From positions 372,001 to 436,000 of the forward strand of contig CAWDXO010000016.1 of the NCBI GenBank assembly GCA_963806335.1: a stretch of 64,000 nt of DNA, written 5' to 3'. Shown piece by piece: positions 1 through 9,377 of this stretch. The notes beneath the pieces were generated by a model. That model worked only from the letters and a program-made list of their open reading frames with translations. It searched no databases and was not told the origin of the DNA. The DNA comes from Palsa-504 sp963806335. Lineage in GTDB: Bacteria > Actinomycetota > Actinomycetes > Streptosporangiales > Streptosporangiaceae. The position numbers and the translations under genes were made by a program. Each line of letters begins with the position of its first letter. Within the stretch, counting starts at the first letter, position 1.

Positions 1-91
1 TCGTCCCGTGCGGCCTGGGCTACGTGGACGGAAACGGCGGTCCGATGGCGACGCCTGGTTACATGAGCGGGCAGATGGAGGTGCAAGCCTG

Positions 92-1027
92 ATGGCCGAG
101 GAGTCCTCGAGCCCGGCCGCGGCCGCCGAACCGCGGCACGGGCTGCGGCTGCTGATCGCATGGGCGGTGGCCAGCGTCATCGGCTGCCTGCTTGTCTACT
201 TCGTCTGGGGCCCGCACATGCCGCCCGGCGCGATGTCAAGCTCGGCGGCCAACCAGCAGTTCGACACCCGGGTCCTCGCCACGATCGCGACGCCCGTCGT
301 GCTCGGCGTGCTGATCTACTTCGGCTACGCGCTGACGTTCTGGCGGGCGAAGGACGGCGACGAGACCGACGGGCCGCCGATCCACGGCAACACCCGGATC
401 CAGCTGACCTGGATCTCGGTGACCTCGGCGATCGTGCTCGCCCTCGCCGTATTCGGCACCGTCGAGCTTTGGACCACGCAGGGGGCAGGCGCGGGCCAGG
501 GCCCGCAGCCCATCTTCACGCCGGGTACCTCCGGCGTGCTAGAGGTGCAGGTCATCGGCCAGCAGTGGGCGTGGACCTACCGCTATCCGCAGTTCGGCGG
601 TTTCGAGACGACGCAGCTCGAGATTCCGGCGGGCCAGCCGGTCCAGTTCAACGTCACCTCGCTGGACGTCATCCACAGCTTCTGGGCCTACGAGCTCGGG
701 GTGAAGGCCGACGCCAACCCCGGGGTGAACAACGTCGCGTACACCACGCCTCAGCACACCGGCAGCTTTGTGGTCCGCTGCTCCGAGCTGTGCGGTCTGT
801 GGCACGGTGCCATGTTCAACTACGGGAAGGTCGTCTCGCCGGCCGCCTTCGAGACGTGGGCGCGCCAGACCCAGATACGGCTGGCGTCGGTGACCAAGAT
901 CCTGCCGCCTTACTCGCTGACTTACGACCCCACCGTGGTTCCCAACTTCGGCAAGGTCCTCACCGAGCTGGGGCTCACCGGCGCAGGCGGCGGCTACTAC
1001 AGCCCCAACGATCCTGAGCAGCCATGA
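92..1027 (+). CDS. ctaC: Cytochrome c oxidase subunit II
   Basis: CuA-carrying subunit of the aa3-type terminal oxidase; it takes electrons from cytochrome c and passes them to subunit I. The C-terminal cupredoxin domain has all CuA ligands: His195 (in IHSFW), Cys230 and Cys234 (CSELC), His238 and Met241 (HGAM). The aromatic patch QWAWTYRYP precedes them. Two N-terminal membrane helices lie near residues 20-42 and 70-92, with another hydrophobic stretch near 110-130. I chose ATG 92, not the in-frame start at 8, because GGAG lies 11 bases upstream and the preceding 28 residues are polar and unlike the family. First gene of an oxidase operon that runs directly into subunit I. Confidence 0.93.
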   Translation: MAEESSSPAAAAEPRHGLRLLIAWAVASVIGCLLVYFVWGPHMPPGAMSSSAANQQFDTRVLATIATPVVLGVLIYFGYALTFWRAKDGDETDGPPIHGNTRIQLTWISVTSAIVLALAVFGTVELWTTQGAGAGQGPQPIFTPGTSGVLEVQVIGQQWAWTYRYPQFGGFETTQLEIPAGQPVQFNVTSLDVIHSFWAYELGVKADANPGVNNVAYTTPQHTGSFVVRCSELCGLWHGAMFNYGKVVSPAAFETWARQTQIRLASVTKILPPYSLTYDPTVVPNFGKVLTELGLTGAGGGYYSPNDPEQP

Positions 1028-1052
1028 TTCGGCGGAGAGCGAGGTAACGCAG

Positions 1053-3002
1053 ATGGCCATCGAAATCCAGCCGGAGAGCATGCAGGAACCTGGCGGACGT
1101 GAGCCAGTCGGCCTGCCCAAGGCCCGGCCCTGGTGGATGCGGCCGGCCGTCCATACCGCGCTGCTCGGGGCGGTCATCGGCTACGCGCTCGGACACTGGC
1201 TCGGCAACTTCGTCGCCAGCGGCTACCAGCAGATCGGCACCGCCGACGACAACGACTTCGCCATCGTCCTCGGCTATGCCTTCGGCGTGCTCGGCTGGGT
1301 GACCGGGCTCGGGATCTTCAACGACGTGATCCGGCAGATGCTCGGCCGCCCCGTCACCGGCACCGAGGACGTCGGGCCTGGCCTGGCGAAGTACTTCAGG
1401 TACACGCTGGACCACAAGGTGGTCGGCCTCCAGTACCTGGTCGCGATGATCGGCTACTTCCTGACCGGCGGCCTGTTCGCGATGGCGATCAGGGCCGAGC
1501 TGCTGTCGCCCACCTACCACCTGCTCACCCCCAGCGCTTACCTCGAGGTGGTCGGCGAGCACGGCACCATGATGATGATGATGATGACCTCGGTCGTCAT
1601 GGGGCCGCTCGGCAACTACCTGGTGCCGCTGATGATCGGCTCCAAGCGGGTCGCGTACCCGCGGATCGAGGCGCTGTCGTTCTGGCTGACCCCGTGCGCG
1701 TTCGTCATCCTGCTCTCCAGCGTGCTGATGGGCGGCTTCCCGACCGGCTGGACCGGCTACGCGCCGCTGTCCGTCCAGGCCGGCTCGGGCATGGACGGCT
1801 ACGCGGTCGCCTTCGGGCTGATGGGGATCTCGGCCATCCTGGCCGCGTTCAACATCGTGGTGACGATCATCTGCTACCGGGCGCCCGGCATGCGGTGGAG
1901 CCGGCTGCCGATGTTCGTGTGGGCCATGCTCACCACGGGATTCCTCCTGGTCCTGGCCGCGCCGGTGCTCGTCGGCGGGATGTACATGATCATTACCGAC
2001 CGCACCGCGCAGACCGCGTTGTTCGTCAACCAGCTGGGCGGGAGCAGTTACCTGTACGAGGACCTGTTCTGGTTCTTCGGCCACCCCGAGGTGTACATCC
2101 TGGCGCTGCCCGGATTCGGCATCGTCTCGGAGATCATCCCGGTGTTCTGCCGCAAGCCGCTGTTCGGGTACAAGATCGCCGCGGCGGGCATGCTCGGCGT
2201 CGCCATCCTGTCCTTCTTCGTCTGGCAGCATCACCTGTTCATGTCCGGCATCAACCCGGACATGCGGCCGCTGTTCATGCTGACCACGGAGCTGATCTCC
2301 ATCCCCACCGGCTTCATCTACCTAGTCGCCATGGGCACGTTCTGGAAGGCGAAGATCCGGCTGACGGTGCCGATGCTGTTCGCCATGGGCATGTACATCA
2401 ACTTCCTGTTCGGCGGGATCTCCGGCGTGTTCCTTTCCGACGTGCCGGTCGATACCACCTCGCACGGCTCATTCTTCGTGATGGCGCACTTCCACTACAC
2501 GATCATGGGCGGGCTGATCTTCGCGTTCATGGGCGGCATCTACTACTGGCTGCCCAAGATGATGGGGATCAGGCTGAACGAGCGGCTCGGGAAGATCCAC
2601 TTCTGGACCATGTTCATCTTCTTCAACTCGACCTTCCTGCCGCTGTTCGCGGTTGGCCAGCTCGGCCAGCCGAGACGCGTGTTCGAGTATGCCCGCAACC
2701 TCCAGACGCTGAACGACTGGGTATCGATCTCGGCGTTCCTCCTCGGCGCGTCGATCCTGATCTTCCTGATCAACTTCGTCATGTCCACCTTGTTCTGGCG
2801 GGAACGAGAAGTCGGGAACCCGTGGCGGGCCCGCGGCCTGGAGTGGCAGGTGTCCTCGCCGCCGCCGCCGCACAACTTCGAGCACATCCCGGTGGTCCTG
2901 GCGGGCCCGTATGAATACGGTGACCCGAACGCGCTGCCGGTGGCGGACCTGAACCCGCCCGCCGGAGTGATCAGCGGCGCCCTCGCCGGATCGGAGGCCT
3001 GA
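1053..3002 (+). CDS. ctaD: Cytochrome c oxidase subunit I
   Basis: Catalytic haem-copper subunit that reduces O2 and pumps protons. Family residues are all visible: low-spin haem His170 (EHGT), the CuB His344-Tyr348 pair (GHPEVY), CuB His393/His394 (QHH), and haem ligands His479/His481 (HFHY). At 649 residues it is longer than typical (about 550): roughly 105 N-terminal residues with extra hydrophobic helices precede the usual DHK start of the oxidase domain. A run of six methionines follows EHGT in helix II. It sits 26 bases after ctaC and 2 bases before ctaE, so the three are surely co-transcribed. Confidence 0.95.
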   Translation: MAIEIQPESMQEPGGREPVGLPKARPWWMRPAVHTALLGAVIGYALGHWLGNFVASGYQQIGTADDNDFAIVLGYAFGVLGWVTGLGIFNDVIRQMLGRPVTGTEDVGPGLAKYFRYTLDHKVVGLQYLVAMIGYFLTGGLFAMAIRAELLSPTYHLLTPSAYLEVVGEHGTMMMMMMTSVVMGPLGNYLVPLMIGSKRVAYPRIEALSFWLTPCAFVILLSSVLMGGFPTGWTGYAPLSVQAGSGMDGYAVAFGLMGISAILAAFNIVVTIICYRAPGMRWSRLPMFVWAMLTTGFLLVLAAPVLVGGMYMIITDRTAQTALFVNQLGGSSYLYEDLFWFFGHPEVYILALPGFGIVSEIIPVFCRKPLFGYKIAAAGMLGVAILSFFVWQHHLFMSGINPDMRPLFMLTTELISIPTGFIYLVAMGTFWKAKIRLTVPMLFAMGMYINFLFGGISGVFLSDVPVDTTSHGSFFVMAHFHYTIMGGLIFAFMGGIYYWLPKMMGIRLNERLGKIHFWTMFIFFNSTFLPLFAVGQLGQPRRVFEYARNLQTLNDWVSISAFLLGASILIFLINFVMSTLFWREREVGNPWRARGLEWQVSSPPPPHNFEHIPVVLAGPYEYGDPNALPVADLNPPAGVISGALAGSEA

Positions 3003-3004
3003 CC

Positions 3005-3673
3005 GTGACAGACGTAGCCCCGGCCGGCAGCGAGGAGACGGCCACCAGGGCCGTCGAGGAGCAGGCGTTCTACCACGAGGCCGCGCTGAACGCGGCGTGG
3101 ACGGGCTCCCGGCTCGCCGTCGGCGGCCTGACGTTCCTGTTCGGCGCGTTCGCGTTCGCCTACTTCTACCTGCAGTCGGCGAACTCGCACGACAAGTGGC
3201 TGCCGAGTTCCACCACGCCCCCGCACCAGTGGTACGGGGCCGTGATCATGGGCCTGGTCGTCCTGAGCGCGATCGTGCAGACGCTGGGGCTCCAGCAGAT
3301 CAAGGCCGGGCGCAAGGCCCCGTGGGCGCTGGCGGCCCTGGTCGCGCTGGTGCTCGGCCTGGCCGCGGTCGCGCTGCAGATCGTGGAGCTGCTCACGCTG
3401 CCGTTCCAGCCCGGCCAGTCCGGGTTCGCCAGCGTCTTCGTCGGGTTCTACCCGGTGGCGCTGATCGTCTGGCTCTGTGCCATGATCTGGCTGGAGATGC
3501 TGTACATGCGGGCGCGCTCGATCCCGGCGATCTCGTTCGTCGAGCAGCCGCCCACTTACAGTGAGGCGTTCAACGTCCAGCGGTTCGAGGCGTCGCTAAG
3601 CTCGTTCACCTTCGTCTGGAACTACCTGGCCGTGATTACGATCATCTTCTGGGTGCTTTTCTACATACGCTAA
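3005..3673 (+). CDS. ctaE: Cytochrome c oxidase subunit III
   Basis: Integral membrane subunit III of the haem-copper oxidase. GTG start two bases after the ctaD stop. It has about five or six hydrophobic helices and ends in a tryptophan/tyrosine-rich helix after a conserved segment containing SSFTFVWNYL. Sequence identity with textbook COX3 is not obvious by eye beyond the helix pattern, so the call rests on helix layout, length (222 residues) and its position directly after subunits II and I. Confidence 0.85.
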   Translation: MTDVAPAGSEETATRAVEEQAFYHEAALNAAWTGSRLAVGGLTFLFGAFAFAYFYLQSANSHDKWLPSSTTPPHQWYGAVIMGLVVLSAIVQTLGLQQIKAGRKAPWALAALVALVLGLAAVALQIVELLTLPFQPGQSGFASVFVGFYPVALIVWLCAMIWLEMLYMRARSIPAISFVEQPPTYSEAFNVQRFEASLSSFTFVWNYLAVITIIFWVLFYIR

Positions 3674-3702
3674 GACGGATGTCCTGCATGGCTGGAGGTT
3701 CG

Positions 3703-4100
<398 letters not shown>

Positions 4101-4104
<4 letters not shown>

Positions 4105-5099
4105 CACGGGTGCCTAACGCCTTTGCCGCTGCCGTGCCGGCCCCCGCGGGCACCGTTTCGCCGGGCACCGTCTCGCCGGGAGGCTTTCCGTCGAGGCGCT
4201 CGCCGCGGGTCATCGCCAGCGCGCTCGTCGCGCTGACCAAGCCGCGCATCATCGAACTGCTCCTGGTTACGACGGTCCCGACCATGCTGCTCGCCCAGCG
4301 CGGGATGCCGTCGATCCGGCTCGTCCTGGTGACGCTCATCGGTGGCACGCTGGCCGCGGGCAGCGCCAACACGATCAACTGTTATATCGACCGCGACATC
4401 GACGCGGTGATGAAGCGGACCTCCCGCCGCCCGCTGGTGGTCAACGGGCACGGCACGATCAAGCCGTGGGAGGCCCTGGCCTGGGGGATCTTGCTGGGTG
4501 CCGGGGCCACGCTGCTCCTCGGCCTGATGGCCAACTGGCTGGCGGCATCGCTGGCGGACGCGGCCATCCTGTTCTACGTCTTCGTGTACACGCTGCTGCT
4601 CAAGCGCCGCAGCCCGTCGAACATCGTGATCGGCGGCGCCGCGGGCTGCTTCCCTGTCCTGGTCGGCTGGGCGGCCGTGACCGGTACGGTGAGCCTGCCC
4701 GCCGTGGTGCTGTTCGCCGTCATCTTCTTGTGGACTCCGCCGCATTTCTGGGCGCTCGCCATGAAGTTCCGCAAGGACTACGCGGCGGCGAACGTGCCGA
4801 TGCTGCCGGTGGTGGCGTCGCCCGCCGCGGTGGCGCGGAAGATCCTGTGGTACTCCTACGCCATGGTGGCCGCCACCCTCGCCCTGATCCCGTACGCCGG
4901 GTGGATCTACGGGGTCTTCGCCGCCGCCCTCGGCGTCTGGTTCCTGGCCGAGGCCCACCGGCTGCAGGGCAGGGTCGCGGCCGCCGCCGAGGGCTCATCC
5001 CCGGCTCCCATGCGGCTGTTCCACCTGTCCATCGCCTACCTGACGTTGCTGTTCGCCGCGGTCGCCGTCACGGCCCTGCTCCCCTGGGGGCACTGGTAG
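4101..5099 (+). CDS. ctaB: Protoheme IX farnesyltransferase (heme O synthase)
   Basis: UbiA-superfamily membrane prenyltransferase that adds a farnesyl group to protoheme to make heme O, the precursor of heme A for the aa3 oxidase encoded just upstream. The first Asp-rich motif is NCYIDRDID at residues 93-101, followed by MKRTSRRPL. The second loop holds the family signature DYAAANVPMLPVV. About eight or nine hydrophobic helices; 332 residues with a Pro/Ser-rich N-terminus. The GTG start overlaps the previous stop (GTGA). Linkage to ctaCDE supports a role in oxidase assembly. Confidence 0.93.
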
Positions 5100-5219
5100 G
5101 CCACTGGCGCCGGATTACATCCAGGTGACCACGGTCCACCCGGGCCGGGTTCACGCGCCCGCGCGGGGTAATCTCATCGTGCATGGCGTCAGGACATTTC
5201 CCGCCGTTCCGGGTAGCCG

Positions 5220-5255
5220 GGCTGTGTAACCTTTGGGCAGACGGGGTGTGTAACC
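5220..5255 (+). promoter_or_regulatory. Pair of direct repeats, candidate operator
   Basis: GGCTGTGTAACC at 5220-5231 and GGGTGTGTAACC at 5244-5255 match at 11 of 12 bases and are spaced 24 bases start to start. They lie about 70 bases upstream of the phosphodiester glycosidase-like gene in the 223-base gap after ctaB. Spacing near two helical turns suits a dimeric activator or repressor (inference). I see no clear -10/-35 pair here. Confidence 0.35.
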
Positions 5256-5322
5256 ATTCCTTCATGTTGAACCGGTAGACCATCTACGGAACTTCCGAAG
5301 CAACAACCGAGGAGGTAGGCGA

Positions 5323-6972
5323 GTGCTACGACCGGCATCCCGTCGCGCTGCCCGGCAACAAGCCTCGCCGTACGGATCAGGATCGCCGTACCGGCCAGAG
5401 CCGTATGGCCCTGAATCGCCCCACGACCCCGGTTCGCCCTACGGATCCGAGCCCCCCCAGGGACAGGTCCCCCACGGGCCAGGCCCGCGCGGACAGGACT
5501 CCTCGTACCCGCAGGACCAGTCGTACCGGCCGGACCCCTCGTACGGGCCGGACTCCTCGTACGGGCCGGACTCCTCGTACGGGCCGGACTCCTCGTACGG
5601 GCCGGACGCGTACGCGCAGTACCCGTACGGACCAGAGCAGCCCTACGGCCAACAGCAGCCCTACGGCCGACAGCAGCCCTACGGCCAACAGCAGCCCTAC
5701 GGCCAACAGCAGCCGTACGCCGAACCGCAGCCCTACGGCCAGCCGCAGCCCTACGGCGCCGGGCCGCAGGGGCCGGATGAGGACCGCAGGCCGCCGGGCG
5801 GCGACGGCCCGCCCCCGCCCGGAACCAAACGGCGCCGGCGCGGCCGCGGCCGGTTCCGCCGGGTGCTGAGGCTGCGCACGGTCCGCGTCATCCTGGCCAT
5901 CTTCGCGGTTTTCCTCGTCTGGGTCGGCTTTTCCGTGGGCCAGGCGCTGGCCGCGCCCAACGGCGGCTCGATGTCCTCCAAGCTGGCCGAATGGGCCAGG
6001 GATCACTACCTGGGCCCCGTGGTGACCTTCGGGGAGTGGATCAGCTACTCCCCGCCCAAGGTCGGCGGCAAGCCCGGCTTCTCGCTCACCGCCCCGGGCG
6101 CCGCGCCGGTGAAGGTCAAGGCCAAGCACCACGGGTTCGTACCGAACATCCCGCTCAAGCTGAGTTCGCCGGCCGGGGCCCCGCTGCCGGGCGAAGGCGT
6201 CTGGCGCGTGCTGGAGACGATCAAGGGCGAGCCCGCCATTTTCGGCACCTTCTTGCGGCCCGACAGCACGCACACCTCTTACGTGGCCGGGATCGTCTCG
6301 ATGGACCAGCGGCTGGTCAGCTTCCAGCTGCATCCTGGCGCCGAGGATCCCGGCCCGGGTAACTGGAAGTCCCAGCCGTATATCCCGCCGGGCTCGCGCA
6401 CCGGCCTGGTCGCGACCTTCAACGGCGGGTTCAAGCTGGACACGGCGGGCGGCGGCTTCTACCTCAACGGCGTCACCAGGGGCGGCCTGGTGAACGGGGC
6501 GGCCTCGGTGGTCTACTACCGCAACGGCACCATCAAGATCGGTTCCTGGGGGTCGGAAGTGCGGATGACGCCGGACGTCGTCGGCGTCCGGCAGAACCTC
6601 AAGCTGATCGTCGATCACGGCGTGGTCCCCGCCAGCGTGAACCAGGACGTGCTGGGGAGCTGGGGCGCCACCCTGGGTGGCGGGTACTACGTCTGGCGCT
6701 CCGGGCTTGGCATCACCAAGGGGGGCCGGGTGATCTTCGTGTACGGACCGGCGCTCGACGTGCAGTCGCTGGCCAACCTGCTGCGCCGGGCGGGCGCGGT
6801 CGAGGGCCTGCAGCTGGACATCAACCCGTACTGGATGTCGTATGAGTACTACCACGCGGCCGGCCATCCCACCGACCCGACGCCGACCAACCTGCTGCCC
6901 ACCCAGCAGCAGACCGCGTACCGGTACTACTCGGTCTACAGTCGCGACTTCACCGCAGTCTACTCACGGTGA
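5323..6972 (+). CDS. Membrane-anchored phosphodiester glycosidase (NAGPA)-like protein
   Basis: 549 residues. Residues 1-165 are a Pro/Tyr/Gly/Gln-rich cytoplasmic arm with SYGPDS repeats (four copies) and PYGQQQ-type repeats. A basic stretch leads into one membrane helix near residues 185-205. The extracellular C-terminal half resembles the NAGPA/phosphodiester glycosidase domain: VATFNGGF, GGFYLNG, then GGGYYVWR and LQLDINPYW near the end. The substrate is unknown; an envelope polysaccharide is plausible. GTG start with an excellent GAGGAGG seven bases upstream. The stop overlaps the next gene's GTG start, tying it to the DPPR synthase and DprE2-like genes and hence to cell-wall work (inference). 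Confidence 0.78.
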   Translation: MLRPASRRAARQQASPYGSGSPYRPEPYGPESPHDPGSPYGSEPPQGQVPHGPGPRGQDSSYPQDQSYRPDPSYGPDSSYGPDSSYGPDSSYGPDAYAQYPYGPEQPYGQQQPYGRQQPYGQQQPYGQQQPYAEPQPYGQPQPYGAGPQGPDEDRRPPGGDGPPPPGTKRRRRGRGRFRRVLRLRTVRVILAIFAVFLVWVGFSVGQALAAPNGGSMSSKLAEWARDHYLGPVVTFGEWISYSPPKVGGKPGFSLTAPGAAPVKVKAKHHGFVPNIPLKLSSPAGAPLPGEGVWRVLETIKGEPAIFGTFLRPDSTHTSYVAGIVSMDQRLVSFQLHPGAEDPGPGNWKSQPYIPPGSRTGLVATFNGGFKLDTAGGGFYLNGVTRGGLVNGAASVVYYRNGTIKIGSWGSEVRMTPDVVGVRQNLKLIVDHGVVPASVNQDVLGSWGATLGGGYYVWRSGLGITKGGRVIFVYGPALDVQSLANLLRRAGAVEGLQLDINPYWMSYEYYHAAGHPTDPTPTNLLPTQQQTAYRYYSVYSRDFTAVYSR

Positions 6973-7904
6973 CTATTCAGTCACGCGCCAGCAGTGTGGC
7001 CCTGCCCAGGCATGCCCGCCGTCCCCGCTGGCCGGTGGCGGTGCTGCGGACGGCCCGGCCCCGGCAGTGGCCGAAAAACCTGCTCGTCTTCGCGGCACCG
7101 CTAGCCGGCGCGACGCTCGGCCGGCGGGACGGCCTGGCCTACGCCCTCGTGGCCGCGGCCGCCTTCGGCTTCGCCTCGGTCGCGGTGTACTTCATCAACG
7201 ACGTGGCCGACGCCGAGCGCGACCGCAGCCATCCGCGCAAGCGGCACCGGCCCGTCGCGGCCGGCGACCTGCCGAAGTCACACGCCGTGGTGCTGGGCGT
7301 GGTGTGCGCCCTGGCCGGACTGGCAGGCGGCGTGGTCATCTCCGAGCCGCTGCTCACCGCGGCGGTAGGCGCCTACCTGGCCCTGTCGTTCATGTACTCC
7401 TGGGTGCTCAAGCACATCCCGGTGGTCGAGCTGCTCTTCGTGGCGTCCGGTTTCCTGCTGCGGGTGCTCGGCGGGGCCGCGGCGACGCACGTGCCGCCGT
7501 CCGGCTGGTTCCTGCTGGTGTGCAGCCTGGGCGCGTTCAGCGTCGCGATCGCCAAGCGGTACACCGAGCTGACCAGCCTCGGCCCCGAGGCCATCAGGCA
7601 CCGGCCGGTGATGCGCTATTACCGGCCCGCGGCGCTGCGGCTGGGTCAGTTCGTCGTGGCCGGCCTGATGATCGCGGCCTACCTGGCCTGGGCGGCCGGG
7701 GAACGGCCGCAGGCCAGGATCTGGCACCTGCTGTCCGCTCTCCCGCTGGCCTTGGCCCTGACCCGGTTCGCCGTCCTCACCGGCCGGCAAACCGCCGCGC
7801 CGGTGGAAGACCTGCTGACCAGGGACCTTCCCATGCTGGCCTGCGAACTGGCGTGGCTGGCGTTGTTCACGGCGGGCCTGTACGGGCCTGCGCTGACCCC
7901 ATGA
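6969..7904 (+). CDS. Decaprenyl-phosphate phosphoribosyltransferase (DPPR synthase, UbiA family)
   Basis: Membrane prenyltransferase-fold enzyme that moves phosphoribose from PRPP to a polyprenyl phosphate, first step to decaprenyl-phosphoarabinose. It opens with RPRQWPKN and carries the first Asp-rich motif NDVADAERDRSHPRKRHRP, which matches mycobacterial Rv3806c better than heme O synthase. Eight or nine hydrophobic helices; 311 residues, the family length. GTG start overlaps the previous stop (GTGA). The DprE2-like reductase follows 10 bases later, supporting the assignment. Confidence 0.87.
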   Translation: MTIQSRASSVALPRHARRPRWPVAVLRTARPRQWPKNLLVFAAPLAGATLGRRDGLAYALVAAAAFGFASVAVYFINDVADAERDRSHPRKRHRPVAAGDLPKSHAVVLGVVCALAGLAGGVVISEPLLTAAVGAYLALSFMYSWVLKHIPVVELLFVASGFLLRVLGGAAATHVPPSGWFLLVCSLGAFSVAIAKRYTELTSLGPEAIRHRPVMRYYRPAALRLGQFVVAGLMIAAYLAWAAGERPQARIWHLLSALPLALALTRFAVLTGRQTAAPVEDLLTRDLPMLACELAWLALFTAGLYGPALTP

Positions 7905-7914
7905 GGGCGGATAG

Positions 7915-8670
7915 ATGATCTTTTTCCCGAACGAACCGGGCTACCTGCCCCGGGTCATGCTGCTCGGCGGCACGAGCGAAATCGGCCTGGCCATCCTGGC
8001 CGCGCTGGATCTGCCCGCGGCGGCCGAGGTCATCCTGGCCGGCCGCGATGAGCAGCGGCTGGAGGCTGCGGGCAAGGAACTGCCTTACCGGGTGCGGTCC
8101 GTGCCCTACGACGCGGTCGAGGTCGGCCGTCATCAGGCGTTCGTCGACGGTATCTTGGCCGAAGGCCCCCTGGACCTGGTCATATCGGCGGCCGGCGTCC
8201 TGGTGCCGCAGGCGGATCTGGAACGTGACGTCAGCCGCGCCGCCGCGATGATCGACACCAACTTCACCGGGCACGTCACCACCCTGCTGGCGGTCGCCGC
8301 GCGGATGCGCGCCCGGGGCGAGGGCACGATCGTGGTGCTGTCCTCGATCGCCGCGGTACGCCCCCGCCGGGCCAACTTCGTGTATGGAGCGGCCAAGACC
8401 GGGTTGGACGCGTTCGCCCGCGGCCTGGCCGACTCGCTGCACGGCAGCGGGGTGCGGGTGGTCCTGATCCGGCCCGGATTCGTCACCGGCCGGATGACCG
8501 CGGGCATGCCACCCGCGCCGCTGGCCACGACACCGGAGAAGGTCGGTGCGGCCACCGCCGCCGCGCTGCGCCGTCGCAAGGCGGCCGTCTGGGTCCCGGC
8601 GCCGCTGGCCGGTTTGGCCTTCGGCCTGCGCCTCGTCCCCCGGCCGCTGTGGCGCCGCGTTTCGCGCTGA
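7915..8670 (+). CDS. SDR reductase, DprE2-like (decaprenylphospho-2-keto-ribose reductase)
   Basis: NAD(P)H-dependent short-chain dehydrogenase. The Rossmann loop is GGTSEIG (residues 18-24), then NAA-type ISAAG, catalytic Ser in VLSSIAAV, and Tyr157/Lys161 (YGAAK). GGTSEIGLAI is typical of DprE2, which reduces the 2-keto intermediate to decaprenylphosphoryl-arabinose. Downstream of DPPR synthase, so the two would flank the oxidation step. DprE1, the usual partner, is not in the window. 251 residues. ATG 7915 has a GAGGGCGG upstream; an in-frame ATG at 7957 would start right at the Rossmann strand and is too short. Confidence 0.8.
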   Translation: MIFFPNEPGYLPRVMLLGGTSEIGLAILAALDLPAAAEVILAGRDEQRLEAAGKELPYRVRSVPYDAVEVGRHQAFVDGILAEGPLDLVISAAGVLVPQADLERDVSRAAAMIDTNFTGHVTTLLAVAARMRARGEGTIVVLSSIAAVRPRRANFVYGAAKTGLDAFARGLADSLHGSGVRVVLIRPGFVTGRMTAGMPPAPLATTPEKVGAATAAALRRRKAAVWVPAPLAGLAFGLRLVPRPLWRRVSR

Positions 8671-8708
8671 GGCGGTCGCAGCCCGCAGCCGGAGTAGATT
8701 CTGAACCT

Positions 8709-9377
8709 GTGAGGGTGCTGATCGCGGAGGACGACGAGAGTCTCGGTGAGGTCCTGGCCCGCGGGCTCAGGGAGCAGGGCTACGTCGTGGACCTGGTGGC
8801 CGACGGGGAGACGGCGGCCTCGTACCTGAGGTTCTACCCGTACGAGGTGGCGGTGGTTGACTGGCGCATGCCCAAGTTGTCCGGCCTTGACCTGGTCCGC
8901 GTCATCCGCCGCGGGGGCTCCACCGTCCCGGTGCTGATGCTGACCGCCCGCGATACGCCGGCGGACCGGATCGCCGGCCTCGACGCGGGCGCCGATGACT
9001 ACCTGGTCAAACCGTTCGACTTCGGTGAGCTGCTGGCCCGGCTCCGGGCGCTGCAGCGCCGGCCCCCGGTCAGCCACCCGCCCCAGATGGTGATCGGGGA
9101 GCTGCAGTTCGACCCGGCGGCACGGGAGGTGCTGATAAAGGGCGAACGGCCGGCCCTCACCAGTACCGAACTCGGGATCCTGGAGATACTCATGCGGCGC
9201 TCGCCGGGCGTCGTCGACCGCCGCTCCATCGCCCAGCATGTCTGGGACAACGAGGCCGATGCCTTCGGCTCGAACACCATCGACGTCCACCTGGCCCGGC
9301 TGCGGTCCAAGCTCGCGGGGGCCGGGGTCAGGATCGAGACCGTTCGCGGCGTCGGTTACCGGATCATCCCGTCATGA
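8709..9377 (+). CDS. OmpR-family response regulator
   Basis: 222 residues. Receiver domain with acidic pair Asp8/Asp9, phospho-acceptor Asp51 (VVDWRMP), Thr in LTARD and Lys in VKPFD. A winged-helix Trans_reg_C domain follows from about residue 125, ending in VRGVGYRI. GTG 8709 is chosen because the receiver strand VLIAEDD begins at once; the longer frame (8649) overlaps the DprE2-like gene. It overlaps the histidine kinase start by 4 bases (ATGA), so the pair is translationally coupled. Target genes are not evident. Confidence 0.92.
   Translation: MRVLIAEDDESLGEVLARGLREQGYVVDLVADGETAASYLRFYPYEVAVVDWRMPKLSGLDLVRVIRRGGSTVPVLMLTARDTPADRIAGLDAGADDYLVKPFDFGELLARLRALQRRPPVSHPPQMVIGELQFDPAAREVLIKGERPALTSTELGILEILMRRSPGVVDRRSIAQHVWDNEADAFGSNTIDVHLARLRSKLAGAGVRIETVRGVGYRIIPS

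Noticed and set aside
1567..1590. Run of ATG codons (six Met) in ctaD as a possible error or regulatory site
   Set aside because: It lies in helix II after EHGT in a continuous frame; unusual but compatible with a membrane helix.
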